From CAZPLZ01 sp964587525 (GTDB taxonomy: Bacteria > Oederibacteriota > CAKKQC01): a stretch of 7,677 bases of DNA. The notes under the pieces are model-generated. The model was given only the letters and a program-made list of their open reading frames with translations, did no database searches and was not told the DNA's origin. This document shows positions 7,442 to 7,677 of this stretch, one piece after another (the stretch's first letter is position 1; each line of letters begins with the position of its first letter). The stretch lies in the NCBI GenBank assembly GCA_964587525.1, contig CAZPLZ010000159.1, forward strand, positions 1 through 7,677, written 5' to 3'. The position numbers and the translations under genes were made by a program.

Positions 7442-7677
7442 ATGTATGCCGCAGTCTGTAACTTCATGCTGCCGCTCACCGGACAGGAAGACCCCTGGAG
7501 CGCGCTGCGCAGTCTAGGCAAGCCAGGTGTGGAGATTCACGTTGACGAGAAGCTCAAGACTTCTTTATTCAAAGGCGCTGACGGTGGAAGGCCTTTCGAT
7601 CTCTCCAAGACTTCGATCTAAAAGCGCTTGGCGACCGCCTCCGTGAGGAAGGGGTCCGCCTGGGCGCCCTCTTCCTG
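7442..7677 (+). CDS. 5' part of a probable TIM-barrel sugar isomerase/epimerase, truncated by the window and apparently frameshifted
   Basis: From ATG7442 a 59-codon frame runs to TAA 7619-7621. It begins MYAAVCNFMLP and carries GVEIHVDEKL, a strand-1/strand-2 pattern like that of xylose isomerase-like TIM barrels, then GGRPFDLSK. The reading then continues in the -1 frame as FDLKALGDRLREEG and VRLGALFL, up to the window end. This is a helix plus the next barrel strand, as expected for the same family. A single base missing near 7612-7613 (ACTTCG in place of ACTTTCG) would restore one frame. Either the gene is a recent pseudogene or there is a one-base sequence error. No clear Shine-Dalgarno precedes ATG7442, and an in-frame stop at 7412-7414 excludes an upstream extension. 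The family call rests on only about 80 residues. Confidence 0.5.

Overview
The window comes from a GC-rich Gram-negative bacterium. The Gram-negative call rests on an outer-membrane channel paired with an inner-membrane RND pump. Four other points stand out: GTG starts on two genes, weak ribosome-binding sites in the first block, tight same-strand packing, and an HPS-like / SDR / TIM-barrel sugar cassette. This mix would suit the PVC superphylum (Verrucomicrobiota or Planctomycetota) or a related environmental lineage, but that placement is a low-confidence inference. No rRNA, tRNA, CRISPR array or transposase is visible. All supported genes lie on the + strand.

Region 1 (131-2555) is a tightly packed three-gene carbohydrate module. 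It holds a 3-hexulose-6-phosphate synthase-like decarboxylase/aldolase of the OMP-decarboxylase superfamily, a short-chain dehydrogenase/reductase, and a sugar-phosphate isomerase/epimerase-type TIM barrel. The gaps are 1 nt and 9 nt, so this is almost certainly one transcript. The three enzyme types (C-C lyase or synthase, NAD(P)-linked oxidoreductase, isomerase/epimerase) would fit consecutive steps in breaking down an unusual sugar or polyol. The substrate cannot be read from sequence. Bases 1-130 hold no gene I can support.

Region 2 (2560-7392) is a heavy-metal export module. It has a small Cys/His-rich exported protein starting 4 nt after the TIM-barrel gene, then a 112-nt gap with an 8-bp inverted repeat and a strong Shine-Dalgarno. 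A CzcC-like TolC-family outer-membrane factor follows, then a full-length CzcA-like HME-RND pump whose ATG overlaps the previous stop by one base (TGATG). The pump keeps the divalent-metal signature D402/D408/E415. The periplasmic adaptor (CzcB type) that normally lies between or beside these genes is absent from the window.

Region 3 (7393-7677) has a 49-nt gap and then the beginning of what looks like another sugar-isomerase-type TIM barrel. It is cut by the window edge and appears to carry a -1 frameshift near 7612. Carbohydrate genes therefore flank the metal-efflux module on both sides, which suggests the efflux genes were inserted into, or recruited next to, a sugar-catabolic neighbourhood.
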